Positions 62,748 to 64,000 of a DNA stretch of 64,000 nt are shown here, one piece after another (the first letter of the stretch is position 1; every line of letters begins with the position of its first letter). Source of the stretch: Flavobacterium fluviale (GTDB lineage: Bacteria > Bacteroidota > Bacteroidia > Flavobacteriales > Flavobacteriaceae); NCBI RefSeq assembly GCF_003312915.1, contig NZ_CP030261.1, forward strand, positions 4,712,001 to 4,776,000. The letters are read 5' to 3'. The notes under the pieces are model-generated. The model made no database searches, was not told where the DNA came from, and saw nothing but the letters and a program-made list of their open reading frames with translations. The translations under genes were made by a program, and so were the position numbers.

Positions 62748-64000
62748 TTAGAAATCTCTATCAACATCAAAAGCTTCTAAATATTCTGCTACTCTTTTTA
62801 CAAAACTTCCTCCTAATGCCCCGTCTACAACTCTATGATCGTAAGAGTGCGACAAGAACATTTTTTGACGAATTCCAATAAAATCTCCTTCTGGAGTTTC
62901 TATTACAGCTGGAACTTTACGAATCGCTCCAAGCGCCAGAATTCCAACTTGAGGCTGATTGATAATCGGCGTTCCAAAAACACTTCCAAATGTTCCCACA
63001 TTTGTAACTGTGTAAGTTCCGCCTTGTGTATCGTCTGGTTTTAGTTTTCCAGCTTTCGCACGGTTTCCTAAATCGTTAACCGCTTTTGCCATTCCAACAA
63101 GATTTAATTGATCTGCGTTTTTAATTACAGGAACAATTAAATTTCCGTTTGGCAATGCTGCTGCCATCCCTAAATTAATGTTTTTCTTTTTAATGATATA
63201 ATCGCCGTCTACAGAAATATTCATTCCTGGAAAATCTTTCAATGCTTTTGCAACAGCTTCCATCATAATTGGAGTAAAAGTAAGTTTTTCACCTTCTCTC
63301 TTTTCGAAAGCAGTTTTTACTTTTTCTCTCCATTTTACAATGTTTGTTACATCCACTTCAATAAACGATTGTACGTGAGCAGAAGTTTGAACCGAAGCTG
63401 TCATGTATCCTGAAATCAGTTTACGCATTCTGTCCATTTCTACAATTTCGTCGCCTCCATTTACAGAAACTGGAACTGCCTGCTGGCTTTTTTGAACAAC
63501 TGGTTCTGGCGTTTGAACTGCTTTTGGAGCTTCAACAACAGGTTTAGAAGTTTCAACTGCTTGCGGTGTAGTTGCAACACCAGATTTACGATCTTCTATA
63601 TATTTTAAAATATCTTCTTTTGTAACTCGGCCGTCTTTTCCAGATCCCGCCATGTTTTCCAACTCATTTAGAGAGATATTTTCTTCTTTAGCGATATTTT
63701 TCACTAGTGGAGAAAAGAATTTTTCTGATCCTGAAAAATCTTCTGCAGTGGTTACAGTTTCTTTTACTGCTTCAATTGTTTTTTCAATTTCAGCCGCCGC
63801 TACAGGAACAGCAGTTTCTTCAACCGAACTTGTTTCTGGAGCTGGTGTCGCACCGGCTTCAGTTTCAATAATAGCAATAGTCTGCCCTACTTGTACCAAA
63901 TCATCTTTACCAAACAACTGCTCAACTAAAATTCCTGATACTTCGCTAGGTACTTCACTGTCAACCTTATCTGTTGCAATTTCAAGTACTGCTTCATCAG
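62748..64000 (-). CDS. 2-oxo acid dehydrogenase E2 acyltransferase, 3' part
   Basis: The frame continues through the right edge, so the start lies outside the window. Seen in order: the end of a lipoyl domain (ATDKVDSEVPSEVSG with the lipoyl Lys), a Pro/Ala/Glu-rich linker, a subunit-binding domain (FFSPLVKNIAKEENISLNE, GKDGRVTKEDILKYIED), a second linker, and the catalytic domain with HSYDHRVVDGALGG (catalytic His/Asp). This is the transacylase core of a pyruvate, 2-oxoglutarate or branched-chain complex. The linker and the DHRVVDGALGG ending lean toward the branched-chain type, but this is not firm. Internal ATG at 63917 is not the start. Confidence 0.9.
   Translation of the reverse strand, partial: DEAVLEIATDKVDSEVPSEVSGILVEQLFGKDDLVQVGQTIAIIETEAGATPAPETSSVEETAVPVAAAEIEKTIEAVKETVTTAEDFSGSEKFFSPLVKNIAKEENISLNELENMAGSGKDGRVTKEDILKYIEDRKSGVATTPQAVETSKPVVEAPKAVQTPEPVVQKSQQAVPVSVNGGDEIVEMDRMRKLISGYMTASVQTSAHVQSFIEVDVTNIVKWREKVKTAFEKREGEKLTFTPIMMEAVAKALKDFPGMNISVDGDYIIKKKNINLGMAAALPNGNLIVPVIKNADQLNLVGMAKAVNDLGNRAKAGKLKPDDTQGGTYTVTNVGTFGSVFGTPIINQPQVGILALGAIRKVPAVIETPEGDFIGIRQKMFLSHSYDHRVVDGALGGSFVKRVAEYLEAFDVDRDF

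Noticed and set aside
1..64000. tRNA or rRNA genes
   Set aside because: I read the intergenic gaps on both strands for cloverleaf arms and CCA ends and saw none; a tRNAscan-SE run would settle it.

Overview
The window looks like a chromosome segment of a Flavobacterium-type member of the Bacteroidota. The grounds are low GC, intergenic DNA with almost no Shine-Dalgarno sites, promoters with TAnnTTTG boxes, SusC/SusD pairs, a type 9 secretion (gliding-type) C-terminal domain, BshC, a DUF4295 gene beside rpmG/rpmB, and several dispersed repeats of the Flavobacterium kind. I saw no tRNA, rRNA, IS element, prophage or CRISPR array.

Layout. 1-5.4 kb: a 5'-truncated Gly/Tyr/Asn-rich protein gene with an apparent one-base frameshift, a FadL-type outer-membrane protein, rimO, a small secreted Lys-rich protein and an amidase lipoprotein. 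5.7-6.8 kb: an outer-membrane porin-like barrel. 7.4-34.3 kb: a large polysaccharide utilisation locus (PUL) for acetylated galacto(gluco)mannan. Its leftward arm encodes SusC, SusD, two surface glycan-binding lipoproteins, GH27 and GH5. An AraC regulator sits in the middle. The rightward arm encodes GH26, a GPH sugar symporter, GH130, cellobiose 2-epimerase, a CBM-like protein, GH5 (mannanase type) and GH97. A further leftward group encodes a small lipoprotein, an aldo/keto reductase, GH3, a sialate O-acetylesterase-type esterase and a CE2-type esterase.

How the PUL should work (inference from families). Surface lipoproteins and SusCD capture mannan cut by the GH26 and GH5 enzymes. The esterases remove acetyl groups, GH27 and the retaining-type GH97 remove alpha-galactose, and GH3 trims beta-glucosyl or beta-mannosyl ends. 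The GPH carrier imports mannobiose. The epimerase converts it to mannosyl-glucose, and GH130 phosphorolyses that to mannose 1-phosphate and glucose.

34.4-42.4 kb: an NlpC/P60 hydrolase, an L,D-transpeptidase, a DUF1573 protein, a histidine kinase/response regulator pair, a metallo-beta-lactamase-fold protein and a B12-binding radical SAM protein. 42.5-49.8 kb: a 2409-residue secreted repeat protein with 18 tandem Cys-containing repeats, 5 Ig-like repeats and a T9SS type B C-terminal domain. 49.8-64 kb: housekeeping genes, namely an MHS transporter, bshC, an HGSNAT-like membrane acyltransferase, ndk, a DUF721 gene, ftsY with a previously uncalled 59-codon membrane-protein gene behind it, a DUF4295 gene, rpmG, rpmB, cinA, an Hpt protein, a FAH-family enzyme, a DnaQ-like exonuclease and the 3' part of an E2 acyltransferase gene.

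The most interesting unexplained signal is a pair of about 85-nt elements (23975-24058 on + and 56247-56333 on -). They are nearly identical except where base pairs change together, and each sits 14-17 nt upstream of a start codon in the sense direction. They look like copies of a structured RNA or mobile RNA-like repeat.
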